DNA of 64,000 nt, from assembly GCF_039555335.1 (NCBI RefSeq), contig NC_092636.1, positions 527,501-591,500 of the forward strand, read 5' to 3'. Positions within the stretch are counted from its first letter, which is position 1, and the number at the start of each line of letters is the position of its first letter. The stretch is from Amphiura filiformis. Lineage: Eukaryota; Echinodermata; Ophiuroidea; Amphilepidida; Amphiuridae. Of this stretch, positions 33,604 through 47,738 are shown in pieces. The notes below the pieces were generated by a model, which saw nothing but the letters and a program-made list of their open reading frames with translations, was not told the origin of the DNA and did no database searches. The position numbers were made by a program, and so were the translations under genes.

Positions 33604-33733
33604 TTGCATTCTGATCCTTCTTTTTTATTTTTACTCTTGATCGTTTTTGTGTCCTCTATCTGCTGTGATGAAATTTTTTCTATCTACAAAACGGCTTTGT
33701 TCAAAATGGGATTTTTTTCCTCAATTTCTGGAA

Positions 33734-33836
33734 CACCACGGCATAACAACTTAAAATTAATGGCTATCAGATCACAGAGCGCCTCCACACAGCAACAACA
33801 TTGAGTCGATCGTGGTCAGCTGCTGCATGGGAGACC
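33734..33836 (+). pseudogene. Spacer 5S relic, unit 13 (type B, mosaic spacer)
   Basis: 103-bp form lacking CCTAT and followed by AACAC as in type B. The later marker reads CAGTAGTATC, intermediate between types A and B. Confidence 0.6.
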
Positions 33837-35020
33837 AACACTTTTTACGGTTTTATAATAGGCCTACTGGTAATTGTGAGATAAATTCAACAAACTACAA
33901 CACAACTGAAATGTGTGATTTTCAATTTTATCAGTAGTATCAAAACAAATCAACAAAAAAGTAGTTATCCTACTGAAACTTACTATTTTTATGGAGTACG
34001 ACGTACTTGCAAAGATCAGGCATCTTCAACAATTACTGTTCAAGTAGAAATTCCTCCTTTCCCCATTATTATAGACGCATTTTCTTGTGGTGAAAAAATA
34101 AATGAGACGTAATTAGATGAGAGTGAAATCTCAGTAGGCCTATCATCTATAGCTGCAGCTGAACAGAGCAGAACATTTTCAAAACACGTGTTGACAAACT
34201 GCTGTCCGGGATTGTTGTGATTGTTGTCAGGTGACAATAACTATTGTAATGCGTATCACGTGCGTAATGCGTACGCGTAAGCTGAAGTCATTGTTTCAAC
34301 CGCATACGCGCTTGATGCTGGCTCGTGCGTGTATGACTACACAAAGTCAACATGGTCAATGCGATTCAGGTACAAAATCAAATAAATAAAACATGTCACA
34401 TCTAACATGCAAAATGTTGTTTGTTTGTTTGTTTGCTTAAATTTTTGTTTGTTTGTTAGTATGTCAAGGGGTGTTGGTTTTATGTGTTGCGATTTATTTC
34501 TTTTTTTTTTTTTTTTTTTTGCTATCTACTGAACCAAAGTGGTAAATCGGCGGAATACGTTTCTAATTTTATTCGTGACTTGCCATTGCAAAATGCAAAA
34601 TGACGCACTTTGTTTGTTTGTTAATGTGTCAAGGGGTGTTGGCTTTATGTGGTGCGAGGTTTTTTGTTTGTTTTTTTTTTTTTTGCTATCTACTGAAGAT
34701 AGCTCGAACCAAAGTGATAAATCGGCGGAATAATACATTTTTCTAATTATTTTACTCATGACTTGCCAAAGACGACCAATTTACTTTGTGAAAGTGGCGC
34801 TAAATTTGGTAAACTTACGCTGACCGGACGTGCAACCCGTGATTTATTATAGTTCCTAAAATGAAAAGACTGGAATCTCATCAGAACCATGCACAATTTG
34901 ATTAGAGTTACTTGTAAGTTTCATGAGAAGATGTTACAAATTTGTGCACAGTATTTCGGAAACGATTGAAAGAAAGGTCAATGCTGTAGCTATAAGTAAG
35001 CTAAATTCGCATCTTCAAAT

Positions 35021-35140
35021 GTCTACGGCCATACCACGTTGAATACACCGGTTCTCGTCCGATCACCGAAGTTAAGCAACGTCGGGCCCGGTTAGTACTT
35101 GGATGGGAGACCGCCTGGGAATACCGGGTGCTGTAGACTT
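35021..35140 (+). rRNA. 5S rRNA: 5S ribosomal RNA, gene 14
   Basis: Canonical body and T4. Unit length 1,552 bp. Confidence 0.97.
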
Positions 35141-35269
35141 TTGCATTCTGATCCTTCTTTTTATTTTTACTCTTGATCGTTTTTGTGTCCTCTATCTGCT
35201 GTGATGAATTTTTTTCTATCTACAAAACGGCTTTGTTCAAAATGGGATTTTTTTTCTCAATTTCTGGAA

Positions 35270-35377
35270 CACCACGGCATAACAACTTAAAATTAATGGC
35301 TATCCTATCAGATCACAGAGCGCCTCCACACAGCAACAACATTGAGTCGATCGTGGTCAGCTGCTGCATGGGAGACC
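35270..35377 (+). pseudogene. Spacer 5S relic, unit 14 (type A relic in a type B spacer)
   Basis: 108-bp form with CCTAT (type A) but followed by AACAC and CAGTAGGCCTATC (type B). An exchange point lies within or just after the relic. Confidence 0.6.
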
Positions 35378-36572
35378 AACACTTTTTACGGTTTTATAAT
35401 AGGCCTACTGGTAATTGTGAGATAAATTCAACAAACTACAACACAACTGAAATTCTGTGATTTTCAATTTTATCAGTAGGCCTATCAAAACAAATCAACA
35501 AAAAGTAGTTATCCTACTGAAACTTACTATTTTTATGGAGTACGACGTACTTGCAAAGATCAGGCATCTTCAACAATTACTGTTCAAGTAGAAATTCCTC
35601 CTTTCCCCATTATTATAGACGCATTTTCTTGTGGTGAAAAAATAAATGAGACGTAATTAGATGAGAGTGAAATCTCAGTAGGCCTATCATCTATAGCTGC
35701 AGCTGAACAGAGCAGAACATTTTCAAAACACGTGTTGACAAACTGCTGTCCGGGATTGTTGTGATTGTTGTCAGGTGACAATAACTATTGTAATGCGTAT
35801 CACGTGCGTAATGCGTACGCGTAAGCTGAAGTCATTGTTTCAACCGCATACGCGCTTGATGCTGGCTCGTGCGTGTATGACTACACAAAGTCAACATGGT
35901 CAATGCGATTCAGGTACAAAATCAAATAAATAAAACATGTCACATCTAACATGCAAAATGTTGTTTGTTTGTTTGTTTGCTTAAATTTTTTTTGTTTGTT
36001 TGTTAGTATGTCAAGGGGTGTTGGTTTTATGTGTTGCGATTTATTTCTTCTTTTTTTTTTTTTTTTTTTTTGCTATCTACTGAACCAAAGTGGTAAATCG
36101 GCGGAATACGTTTCTAATTTTATTCGTGACTTGCCATTGCAAAATGCAAAATGACGCACTTTGTTTGTTTGTTAATGTGTCAAGGGGTGTTGGCTTTATG
36201 TGGTGCGAGGTTTTTTGTTTGTTTTTTTTTCTTTTTGCTATCTACTGAAGATAGCTCGAACCAAAGTGATAAATCGGCGGAATAATACATTTTTCTAATT
36301 ATTTTACTCATGACTTGCCAAAGACGACCAATTTACTTTGTGAAAGTGGCGCTAAATTTGGTAAACTTACGCTGACCGGACGTGCAACCCGTGATTTATT
36401 ATAGTTCCTAAAATGAAAAGACTGGAATCTCATCAGAACCATGCACAATTTGATTAGAGTTACTTGTAAGTTTCATGAGAAGATGTTACAAATTTGTGCA
36501 CAGTATTTCGGAAACGATTGAAAGAAAGGTCAATGCTGTAGCTATAAGTAAGCTAAATTCGCATCTTCAAAT

Positions 36573-36692
36573 GTCTACGGCCATACCACGTTGAATACAC
36601 CGGTTCTCGTCCGATCACCGAAGTTAAGCAACGTCGGGCCCGGTTAGTACTTGGATGGGAGACCGCCTGGGAATACCGGGTGCTGTAGACTT
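36573..36692 (+). rRNA. 5S rRNA: 5S ribosomal RNA, gene 15
   Basis: Canonical body and T4. First unit of the uniform type B block. Unit length 1,544 bp. Confidence 0.97.
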
Positions 36693-36822
36693 TTGCATTC
36701 TGATCCTTCTTTTTTATTTTTACTCTTGATCGTTTTTGTGTCCTCTATCTGCTGTGATGAATTTTTTTCTATCTACAAAACGGCTTTGTTCAAAATGGGA
36801 TTTTTTTTCTCAATTTCTGGAA

Positions 36823-36925
36823 CACCACGGCATAACAACTTAAAATTAATGGCTATCAGATCACAGAGCGCCTCCACACAGCAACAACATTGAGTCGATC
36901 GTGGTCAGCTGCTGCATGGGAGACC
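36823..36925 (+). pseudogene. Spacer 5S relic, unit 15 (type B)
   Basis: 103-bp form without CCTAT. Confidence 0.6.
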
Positions 36926-38116
36926 AACACTTTTTACGGTTTTATAATAGGCCTACTGGTAATTGTGAGATAAATTCAACAAACTACAACACAACTGAAA
37001 TTCTGTGATTTTCAATTTTATCAGTAGGCCTATCAAAACAAATCAACAAAAAAGTAGTTATCCTACTGAAACTTACTATTTTTATGGAGTACGACGTACT
37101 TGCAAAGATCAGGCATCTTCAACAATTACTGTTCAAGTAGAAATTCCTCCTTTCCCCATTATTATAGACGCATTTTCTTGTGGTGAAAAAATAAATGAGA
37201 CGTAATTAGATGAGAGTGAAATCTCAGTAGGCCTATCATCTATAGCTGCAGCTGAACAGAGCAGAACATTTTCAAAACACGTGTTGACAAACTGCTGTCC
37301 GGGATTGTTGTGATTGTTGTCAGGTGACAATAACTATTGTAATGCGTATCACGTGCGTAATGCGTACGCGTAAGCTGAAGTCATTGTTTCAACCGCATAC
37401 GCGCTTGATGCTGGCTCGTGCGTGTATGACTACACAAAGTCAACATGGTCAATGCGATTCAGGTACAAAATCAAATAAATAAAACATGTCACATCTAACA
37501 TGCAAAATGTTGTTTGTTTGTTTGTTTGCTTAAATTTTTGTTTGTTTGTTAGTATGTCAATGGGTTGTTGTTTTTATGTGTTGCGATTTATTTCTTCTTT
37601 TTTTTTTTTTTTTTTGCTATCTACTGAACCAAAGTGGTAAATCGGCGGAATACGTTTCTAATTTTATTCGTGACTTGCCATTGCAAAATGCAAAATGACG
37701 CACTTTGTTTGTTTGTTAATGTGTCAAGGGGTGTTGGCTTTATGTGGTGCGAGGTTTTTTGTTTGTTTTTTTTTTTTTTTGCTATCTACTGAAGATAGCT
37801 CGAACCAAAGTGATAAATCGGCGGAATAATACATTTTTCTAATTATTTTACTCATGACTTGCCAAAGACGACCAATTTACTTTGTGAAAGTGGCGCTAAA
37901 TTTGGTAAACTTACGCTGACCGGACGTGCAACCCGTGATTTATTATAGTTCCTAAAATGAAAAGACTGGAATCTCATCAGAACCATGCACAATTTGATTA
38001 GAGTTACTTGTAAGTTTCATGAGAAGATGTTACAAATTTGTGCACAGTATTTCGGAAACGATTGAAAGAAAGGTCAATGCTGTAGCTATAAGTAAGCTAA
38101 ATTCGCATCTTCAAAT

Positions 38117-38236
38117 GTCTACGGCCATACCACGTTGAATACACCGGTTCTCGTCCGATCACCGAAGTTAAGCAACGTCGGGCCCGGTTAGTACTTGGAT
38201 GGGAGACCGCCTGGGAATACCGGGTGCTGTAGACTT
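38117..38236 (+). rRNA. 5S rRNA: 5S ribosomal RNA, gene 16
   Basis: Canonical body and T4. The T-rich stretch after it has private changes (TTCTTGTTTTTCACTC, then CGTTTGGGTG). Unit length 1,543 bp. Confidence 0.97.
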
Positions 38237-38368
38237 TTGCATTCTGATCCTTCTTCTTGTTTTTCACTCTTGATCGTTTGGGTGTCCTCTATCTGCTGTG
38301 ATGAATTTTTTCTATCTACAAAACGGCTTTGTTCAAAATGGGATTTTTTTTTTTCTCAATTTCTGGAA

Positions 38369-38471
38369 CACCACGGCATAACAACTTAAAATTAATGGCT
38401 ATCAGATCACAGAGCGCCTCCACACAGCAACAACATTGAGTCGATCGTGGTCAGCTGCTGCATGGGAGACC
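38369..38471 (+). pseudogene. Spacer 5S relic, unit 16 (type B)
   Basis: 103-bp form. Confidence 0.6.
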
Positions 38472-39659
38472 AACACTTTTTACGGTTTTATAATAGGCCT
38501 ACTGGTAATTGTGAGATAAATTCAACAAACTACAACACAACTGAAATTCTGTGATTTTCAATTTTATCAGTAGGCCTATCAAAACAAATCAACAAAAAGT
38601 AGTTATCCTACTGAAACTTACTATTTTTATGGAGTACGACGTACTTGCAAAGATCAGGCATCTTCAACAATTACTGTTCAAGTAGAAATTCCTCCTTTCC
38701 CCATTATTATAGACGCATTTTCTTGTGGTGGTGAAAAAATAAATGAGACGTAATTAGATGAGAGTGAAATCTCAGTAGGCCTATCATCTATAGCTGCAGC
38801 TGAACAGAGCAGAACATTTTCAAAACACGTGTTGACAAACTGCTGTCCGGGATTGTTGTGATTGTTGTCAGGTGACAATAACTATTGTAATGCGTATCAC
38901 GTGCGTAATGCGTACGTAAGCTGAAGTCATTGTTTCAACCGCATACGCGCTTGATGCTGGCTCGTGCGTGTATGACTACACAAAGTCAACATGGTCAATG
39001 CGATTCAGGTACAAAATCAAATAAATAAAACATGTCACATCTAACATGCAAAATGTTGTTTGTTTGTTTGTTTGCTTAAATTTTTGTTTGTTTGTTAGTA
39101 TGTCAAGGGGTGTTGGTTTTATGTGTTGCGATTTATTTCTTCTTTTTTTTTTTTTTTTTTGCTATCTACTGAACCAAAGTGGTAAATCGGCGGAATACGT
39201 TTCTAATTTTATTCGTGACTTGCCATTGCAAAATGCAAAATGACGCACTTTGTTTGTTTGTTAATGTGTCAAGGGGTGTTGGCTTTATGTGGTGCGAGGT
39301 TTTTTGTTTGTTTTTTCTTTTTTGCTATCTACTGAAGATAGCTCGAACCAAAGTGATAAATCGGCGGAATAATACATTTTTCTAATTATTTTACTCATGA
39401 CTTGCCAAAGACGACCAATTTACTTTGTGAAAGTGGCGCTAAATTTGGTAAACTTACGCTGACCGGACGTGCAACCCGTGATTTATTATAGTTCCTAAAA
39501 TGAAAAGACTGGAATCTCATCAGAACCATGCACAATTTGATTAGAGTTACTTGTAAGTTTCATGAGAAGATGTTACAAATTTGTGCACAGTATTTCGGAA
39601 ACGATTGAAAGAAAGGTCAATGCTGTAGCTATAAGTAAGCTAAATTCGCATCTTCAAAT

Positions 39660-39779
39660 GTCTACGGCCATACCACGTTGAATACACCGGTTCTCGTCCG
39701 ATCACCGAAGTTAAGCAACGTCGGGCCCGGTTAGTACTTGGATGGGAGACCGCCTGGGAATACCGGGTGCTGTAGACTT
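39660..39779 (+). rRNA. 5S rRNA: 5S ribosomal RNA, gene 17
   Basis: Canonical body and T4. Unit length 1,544 bp. Confidence 0.97.
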
Positions 39780-39910
39780 TTGCATTCTGATCCTTCTTTT
39801 TTTATTTTTACTCTTGATCGTTTTTGTGTCCTCTATCTGCTGTGATGAATTTTTTTCTATCTACAAAACGGCTTTGTTCAAAATGGGATTTTTTTTCTCA
39901 ATTTCTGGAA

Positions 39911-40013
39911 CACCACGGCATAACAACTTAAAATTAATGGCTATCAGATCACAGAGCGCCTCCACACAGCAACAACATTGAGTCGATCGTGGTCAGCTGC
40001 TGCATGGGAGACC
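39911..40013 (+). pseudogene. Spacer 5S relic, unit 17 (type B)
   Basis: 103-bp form. Confidence 0.6.
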
Positions 40014-41203
40014 AACACTTTTTACGGTTTTATAATAGGCCTACTGGTAATTGTGAGATAAATTCAACAAACTACAACACAACTGAAATTCTGTGATTTT
40101 CAATTTTATCAGTAGGCCTATCAAAACAAATCAACAAAAAAGTAGTTATCCTACTGAAACTTACTATTTTTATGGAGTACGACGTACTTGCAAAGATCAG
40201 GCATCTTCAACAATTACTGTTCAAGTAGAAATTCCTCCTTTCCCCATTATTATAGACGCATTTTCTTGTGGTGAAAAAATAAATGAGACGTAATTAGATG
40301 AGAGTGAAATCTCAGTAGGCCTATCATCTATAGCTGCAGCTGAACAGAGCAGAACATTTTCAAAACACGTGTTGACAAACTGCTGTCCGGGATTGTTGTG
40401 ATTGTTGTCAGGTGACATAACTATTGTAATGCGTATCACGTGCGTAATGCGTACGCGTAAGCTGAAGTCATTGTTTCAACCGCATACGCGCTTGATGCTG
40501 GCTCGTGCGTGTATGACTACACAAAGTCAACATGGTCAATGCGATTCAGGTACAAAATCAAATAAATAAAACATGTCACATCTAACATGCAAAATGTTGT
40601 TTGTTTGTTTGTTTGCTTAAATTTTTGTTTGTTTGTTAGTATGTCAAGGTGGTGTTGGTTTTATGTGTTGCGATTTATTTCTTCTTTTTTTTTTTTTTTT
40701 TTTTGCTATCTACTGAACCAAAGTGGTAAATCGGCGGAATACGTTTCTAATTTTATTCGTGACTTGCCATTGCAAAATGCAAAATGACGCACTTTGTTTG
40801 TTTGTTAATGTGTCAAGGGGTGTTGGCTTTATGTGGTGCGAGGTTTTTTGTTTTTTTTTTCTTTTTTTTTATCTACTGAAGATAGCTCGAACCAAAGTGA
40901 TAAATCGGCGGAATAATACATTTTTCTAATTATTTTACTCATGACTTGCCAAAGACGACCAATTTACTTTGTGAAAGTGGCGCTAAATTTGGTAAACTTA
41001 CGCTGACCGGACGTGCAACCCGTGATTTATTATAGTTCCTAAAATGAAAAGACTGGAATCTCATCAGAACCATGCACAATTTGATTAGAGTTACTTGTAA
41101 GTTTCATGAGAAGATGTTACAAATTTGTGCACAGTATTTCGGAAACGATTGAAAGAAAGGTCAATGCTGTAGCTATAAGTAAGCTAAATTCGCATCTTCA
41201 AAT

Positions 41204-41323
41204 GTCTACGGCCATACCACGTTGAATACACCGGTTCTCGTCCGATCACCGAAGTTAAGCAACGTCGGGCCCGGTTAGTACTTGGATGGGAGACCGCCTG
41301 GGAATACCGGGTGCTGTAGACTT
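41204..41323 (+). rRNA. 5S rRNA: 5S ribosomal RNA, gene 18
   Basis: Canonical body and T4. Unit length 1,547 bp. Confidence 0.97.
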
Positions 41324-41453
41324 TTGCATTCTGATCCTTCTTTTTTATTTTTACTCTTGATCGTTTTTGTGTCCTCTATCTGCTGTGATGAATTTTTTTC
41401 TATCTACAAAACGGCTTTGTTCAAAATGGGATTTTTTTTCTCAATTTCTGGAA

Positions 41454-41556
41454 CACCACGGCATAACAACTTAAAATTAATGGCTATCAGATCACAGAGC
41501 GCCTCCACACAGCAACAACATTGAGTCGATCGTGGTCAGCTGCTGCATGGGAGACC
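41454..41556 (+). pseudogene. Spacer 5S relic, unit 18 (type B)
   Basis: 103-bp form. Confidence 0.6.
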
Positions 41557-42750
41557 AACACTTTTTACGGTTTTATAATAGGCCTACTGGTAATTGTGAG
41601 ATAAATTCAACAAACTACAACACAACTGAAATTCTGTGATTTTCAATTTTATCAGTAGGCCTATCAAAACAAATCAACAAAAAAGTAGTTATCCTACTGA
41701 AACTTACTATTTTTATGGAGTACGACGTACTTGCAAAGATCAGGCATCTTCAACAATTACTGTTCAAGTAGAAATTCCTCCTTTCCCCATTATTATAGAC
41801 GCATTTTCTTGTGGTGAAAAAATAAATGAGACGTAATTAGATGAGAGTGAAATCTCAGTAGGCCTATCATCTATAGCTGCAGCTGAACAGAGCAGAACAT
41901 TTTCAAAACACGTGTTGACAAACTGCTGTCCGGGATTGTTGTGATTGTTGTCAGGTGACAATAACTATTGTAATGCGTATCACGTGCGTAATGCGTACGC
42001 GTAAGCTGAAGTCATTGTTTCAACCGCATACGCGCTTGATGCTGGCTCGTGCGTGTATGACTACACAAAGTCAACATGGTCAATGCGATTCAGGTACAAA
42101 ATCAAATAAATAAAACATGTCACATCTAACATGCAAAATGTTGTTTGTTTGTTTGTTTGCTTAAATTTTTGTTTGTTTGTTAGTATGTCAAGGGGTGTTG
42201 GTTTTATGTGTTGCGATTTATTTCTTTTTTTTTTTTTTTTTTTTTTTGCTATCTACTGAACCAAAGTGGTAAATCGGCGGAATACGTTTCTAATTTTATT
42301 CGTGACTTGCCATTGCAAAATGCAAAATGACGCACTTTGTTTGTTTGTTAATGTGTCAAGGGGTGTTGGCTTTATGTGGTGCGAGGTTTTTTTTTTGTTT
42401 TTTTTTTCTTTTTTGCTATCTACTGAAGATAGCTCGAACCAAAGTGATAAATCGGCGGAATAATACATTTTTCTAATTATTTTACTCATGACTTGCCAAA
42501 GACGACCAATTTACTTTGTGAAAGTGGCGCTAAATTTGGTAAACTTACGCTGACCGGACGTGCAACCCGTGATTTATTATAGTTCCTAAAATGAAAAGAC
42601 TGGAATCTCATCAGAACCATGCACAATTTGATTAGAGTTACTTGTAAGTTTCATGAGAAGATGTTACAAATTTGTGCACAGTATTTCGGAAACGATTGAA
42701 AGAAAGGTCAATGCTGTAGCTATAAGTAAGCTAAATTCGCATCTTCAAAT

Positions 42751-42870
42751 GTCTACGGCCATACCACGTTGAATACACCGGTTCTCGTCCGATCACCGAA
42801 GTTAAGCAACGTCGGGCCCGGTTAGTACTTGGATGGGAGACCGCCTGGGAATACCGGGTGCTGTAGACTT
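42751..42870 (+). rRNA. 5S rRNA: 5S ribosomal RNA, gene 19
   Basis: Canonical body and T4. Unit length 1,546 bp. Confidence 0.97.
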
Positions 42871-43001
42871 TTGCATTCTGATCCTTCTTTTTTATTTTTA
42901 CTCTTGATCGTTTTTGTGTCCTCTATCTGCTGTGATGAATTTTTTTCTATCTACAAAACGGCTTTGTTCAAAATGGGATTTTTTTTTCTCAATTTCTGGA
43001 A

Positions 43002-43104
43002 CACCACGGCATAACAACTTAAAATTAATGGCTATCAGATCACAGAGCGCCTCCACACAGCAACAACATTGAGTCGATCGTGGTCAGCTGCTGCATGGGA
43101 GACC
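43002..43104 (+). pseudogene. Spacer 5S relic, unit 19 (type B)
   Basis: 103-bp form. Confidence 0.6.
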
Positions 43105-44296
43105 AACACTTTTTACGGTTTTATAATAGGCCTACTGGTAATTGTGAGATAAATTCAACAAACTACAACACAACTGAAATTCTGTGATTTTCAATTTTAT
43201 CAGTAGGCCTATCAAAACAAATCAACAAAAAAGTAGTTATCCTACTGAAACTTACTATTTTTATGGAGTACGACGTACTTGCAAAGATCAGGCATCTTCA
43301 ACAATTACTGTTCAAGTAGAAATTCCTCCTTTCCCCATTATTATAGACGCATTTTCTTGTGGTGAAAAAATAAATGAGACGTAATTAGATGAGAGTGAAA
43401 TCTCAGTAGGCCTATCATCTATAGCTGCAGCTGAACAGAGCAGAACATTTTCAAAACACGTGTTGACAAACTGCTGTCCGGGATTGTTGTGATTGTTGTC
43501 AGGTGACAATAACTATTGTAATGCGTATCACGTGCGTAATGCGTACGCGTAAGCTGAAGTCATTGTTTCAACCGCATACGCGCTTGATGCTGGCTCGTGC
43601 GTGTATGACTACACAAAGTCAACATGGTCAATGCGATTCAGGTACAAAATCAAATAAATAAAACATGTCACATCTAACATGCAAAATGTTGTTTGTTTGT
43701 TTGTTTGCTTAAATTTTTGTTTGTTTGTTAGTATGTCAAGGGGTGTTGGTTTTATGTGTTGCGATTTATTTCTTTTTTTTTTTTTTTTTTTTTTGCTATC
43801 TACTGAACCAAAGTGGTAAATCGGCGGAATACGTTTCTAATTTTATTCGTGACTTGCCATTGCAAAATGCAAAATGACGCACTTTGTTTGTTTGTTAATG
43901 TGTCAAGGGGTGTTGGCTTTATGTGGTGTGTGGTTTTTTGTTTGTTTTTTTTTCTTTTTTGCTATCTACTGAAGATAGCTCGAACCAAAGTGATAAATCG
44001 GCGGAATAATACATTTTTCTAATTATTTTACTCATGACTTGCCAAAGACGACCAATTTACTTTGTGAAAGTGGCGCTAAATTTGGTAAACTTACGCTGAC
44101 CGGACGTGCAACCCGTGATTTATTATAGTTCCTAAAATGAAAAGACTGGAATCTCATCAGAACCATGCACAATTTGATTAGAGTTACTTGTAAGTTTCAT
44201 GAGAAGATGTTACAAATTTGTGCACAGTATTTCGGAAACGATTGAAAGAAAGGTCAATGCTGTAGCTATAAGTAAGCTAAATTCGCATCTTCAAAT

Positions 44297-44416
44297 GTCT
44301 ACGGCCATACCACGTTGAATACACCGGTTCTCGTCCGATCACCGAAGTTAAGCAACGTCGGGCCCGGTTAGTACTTGGATGGGAGACCGCCTGGGAATAC
44401 CGGGTGCTGTAGACTT
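44297..44416 (+). rRNA. 5S rRNA: 5S ribosomal RNA, gene 20
   Basis: Canonical body and T4. Unit length 1,544 bp. Confidence 0.97.
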
Positions 44417-44547
44417 TTGCATTCTGATCCTTCTTTTTTATTTTTACTCTTGATCGTTTTTGTGTCCTCTATCTGCTGTGATTAATTTTTTTCTATCTAC
44501 AAAACGGCTTTGTTCAAAATGGGATTTTTTTTTCTCAATTTCTGGAA

Positions 44548-44650
44548 CACCACGGCATAACAACTTAAAATTAATGGCTATCAGATCACAGAGCGCCTCC
44601 ACACAGCAACAACATTGAGTCGATCGTGGTCAGCTGCTGCATGGGAGACC
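44548..44650 (+). pseudogene. Spacer 5S relic, unit 20 (type B)
   Basis: 103-bp form; the T-run after it is T4 rather than T5. Confidence 0.6.
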
Positions 44651-45840
44651 AACACTTTTACGGTTTTATAATAGGCCTACTGGTAATTGTGAGATAAATT
44701 CAACAAACTACAACACAACTGAAATTCTGTGATTTTCAATTTTATCAGTAGGCCTATCAAAACAAAAAAACAAAAAAGTAGTTATCCTACTGAAACTTAC
44801 TATTTTTATGGAGTACGACGTACTTGCAAAGATCAGGCATCTTCAACAATTACTGTTCAAGTAGAAATTCCTCCTTTCCCCATTATTATAGACGCATTTT
44901 CTTGTGGTGAAAAAATAAATGAGACGTAATTAGATGAGAGTGAAATCTCAGTAGGCCTATCATCTATAGCTGCAGCTGAACAGAGCAGAACATTTTCAAA
45001 ACACGTGTTGACAAACTGCTGTCCGGGATTGTTGTGATTGTTGTCAGGTGACAATAACTATTGTAATGCGTATCACGTGCGTAATGCGTACGCGTAAGCT
45101 GAAGTCATTGTTTCAACCGCATACGCGCTTGATGCTGGCTCGTGCGTGTATGACTACACAAAGTCAACATGGTCAATGCGATTCAGGTACAAAATCAAAT
45201 AAATAAAACATGTCACATCTAACATGCAAAATGTTGTTTGTTTGTTTGTTTGCTTAAATTTTTGTTTGTTTGTTAGTATGTCAAGGGGTGTTGGTTTTAT
45301 GTGTTGCGATTTATTTCTTTTTTTTTTTTTTTTTTTTTTTGCTATCTACTGAACCAAAGTGGTAAATCGGCGGAATACGTTTCTAATTTTATTCGTGACT
45401 TGCCATTGCAAAATGCAAAATGACGCACTTTGTTTGTTTGTTAATGTGTCAAGGGGTGTTGGCTTTATGTGGTGCGAGGTTTTTTGTTTGTTTTTTTTTT
45501 TTTTTTTATCTACTGAAGATAGCTCGAACCAAAGTGATAAATCGGCGGAATAATACATTTTTCTAATTATTTTACTCATGACTTGCCAAAGACGACCAAT
45601 TTACTTTGTGAAAGTGGCGCTAAATTTGGTAAACTTACGCTGACCGGACGTGCAACCCGTGATTTATTATAGTTCCTAAAATGAAAAGACTGGAATCTCA
45701 TCAGAACCATGCACAATTTGATTAGAGTTACTTGTAAGTTTCATGAGAAGATGTTACAAATTTGTGCACAGTATTTCGGAAACGATTGAAAGAAAGGTCA
45801 ATGCTGTAGCTATAAGTAAGCTAAATTCGCATCTTCAAAT

Positions 45841-45960
45841 GTCTACGGCCATACCACGTTGAATACACCGGTTCTCGTCCGATCACCGAAGTTAAGCAAC
45901 GTCGGGCCCGGTTAGTACTTGGATGGGAGACCGCCTGGGAATACCGGGTGCTGTAGACTT
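45841..45960 (+). rRNA. 5S rRNA: 5S ribosomal RNA, gene 21
   Basis: Canonical body and T4. Unit length 1,545 bp. Confidence 0.97.
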
Positions 45961-46090
45961 TTGCATTCTGATCCTTCTTTTTTATTTTTACTCTTGATCG
46001 TTTTTGTGTCCTCTATCTGCTGTGATGAATTTTTTTCTATCTACAAAACGGCTTTGTTCAAAATGGGATTTTTTTTCTCAATTTCTGGAA

Positions 46091-46193
46091 CACCACGGCA
46101 TAACAACTTAAAATTAATGGCTATCAGATCACAGAGCGCCTCCACACAGCAACAACATTGAGTCGATCGTGGTCAGCTGCTGCATGGGAGACC
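46091..46193 (+). pseudogene. Spacer 5S relic, unit 21 (type B)
   Basis: 103-bp form. Confidence 0.6.
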
Positions 46194-47385
46194 AACACTT
46201 TTTACGGTTTTATAATAGGCCTACTGGTAATTGTGAGATAAATTCAACAAACTACAACACAACTGAAATTCTGTGATTTTCAATTTTATCAGTAGGCCTA
46301 TCAAAACAAATCAACAAAAAAGTAGTTATCCTACTGAAACTTACTATTTTTATGGAGTACGACGTACTTGCAAAGATCAGGCATCTTCAACAATTACTGT
46401 TCAAGTAGAAATTCCTCCTTTCCCCATTATTATAGACGCATTTTCTTGTGGTGAAAAAATAAATGAGACGTAATTAGATGAGAGTGAAATCTCAGTAGGC
46501 CTATCATCTATAGCTGCAGCTGAACAGAGCAGAACATTTTCAAAACACGTGTTGACAAACTGCTGTCCGGGATTGTTGTGATTGTTGTCAGGTGACAATA
46601 ACTATTGTAATGCGTATCACGTGCGTAATGCGTACGCGTAAGCTGAAGTCATTGTTTCAACCGCATACGCGCTTGATGCTGGCTCGTGCGTGTATGACTA
46701 CACAAAGTCAACATGGTCAATGCGATTCAGGTACAAAATCAAATAAATAAAACATGTCACATCTAACATGCAAAATGTTGTTTGTTTGTTTGTTTGCTTA
46801 AATTTTTGTTTGTTTGTTAGTATGTCAAGGGGTGTTGGTTTTATGTGTTGCGATTTATTTCTTCTTTTTTTTTTTTTTTTTTTTGCTATCTACTGAACCA
46901 AAGTGGTAAATCGGCGGAATACGTTTCTAATTTTATTCGTGACTTGCCATTGCAAAATGCAAAATGACGCACTTTGTTTGTTTGTTAATGTGTCAAGGGG
47001 TGTTGGCTTTATGTGGTGCGAGGTTTTTTTGTTTGTTTTTTTTTTTTTTGCTATCTACTGAAGATAGCTCGAACCAAAGTGATAAATCGGCGGAATAATA
47101 CATTTTTCTAATTATTTTACTCATGACTTGCCAAAGACGACCAATTTACTTTGTGAAAGTGGCGCTAAATTTGGTAAACTTACGCTGACCGGACGTGCAA
47201 CCCGTGATTTATTATAGTTCCTAAAATGAAAAGACTGGAATCTCATCAGAACCATGCACAATTTGATTAGAGTTACTTGTAAGTTTCATGAGAAGATGTT
47301 ACAAATTTGTGCACAGTATTTCGGAAACGATTGAAAGAAAGGTCAATGCTGTAGCTATAAGTAAGCTAAATTCGCATCTTCAAAT

Positions 47386-47505
47386 GTCTACGGCCATACC
47401 ACGTTGAATACACCGGTTCTCGTCCGATCACCGAAGTTAAGCAACGTCGGGCCCGGTTAGTACTTGGATGGGAGACCGCCTGGGAATACCGGGTGCTGTA
47501 GACTT
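47386..47505 (+). rRNA. 5S rRNA: 5S ribosomal RNA, gene 22
   Basis: Canonical body and T4. Unit length 1,544 bp. Confidence 0.97.
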
Positions 47506-47635
47506 TTGCATTCTGATCCTTCTTTTTTATTTTTACTCTTGATCGTTTTTGTGTCCTCTATCTGCTGTGATTAATTTTTTTCTATCTACAAAACGGCTTT
47601 GTTCAAAATGGGATTTTTTTTCTCAATTTCTGGAA

Positions 47636-47738
47636 CACCACGGCATAACAACTTAAAATTAATGGCTATCAGATCACAGAGCGCCTCCACACAGCAACAA
47701 CATTGAGTCGATCGTGGTCAGCTGCTGCATGGGAGACC
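47636..47738 (+). pseudogene. Spacer 5S relic, unit 22 (type B)
   Basis: 103-bp form. Confidence 0.6.
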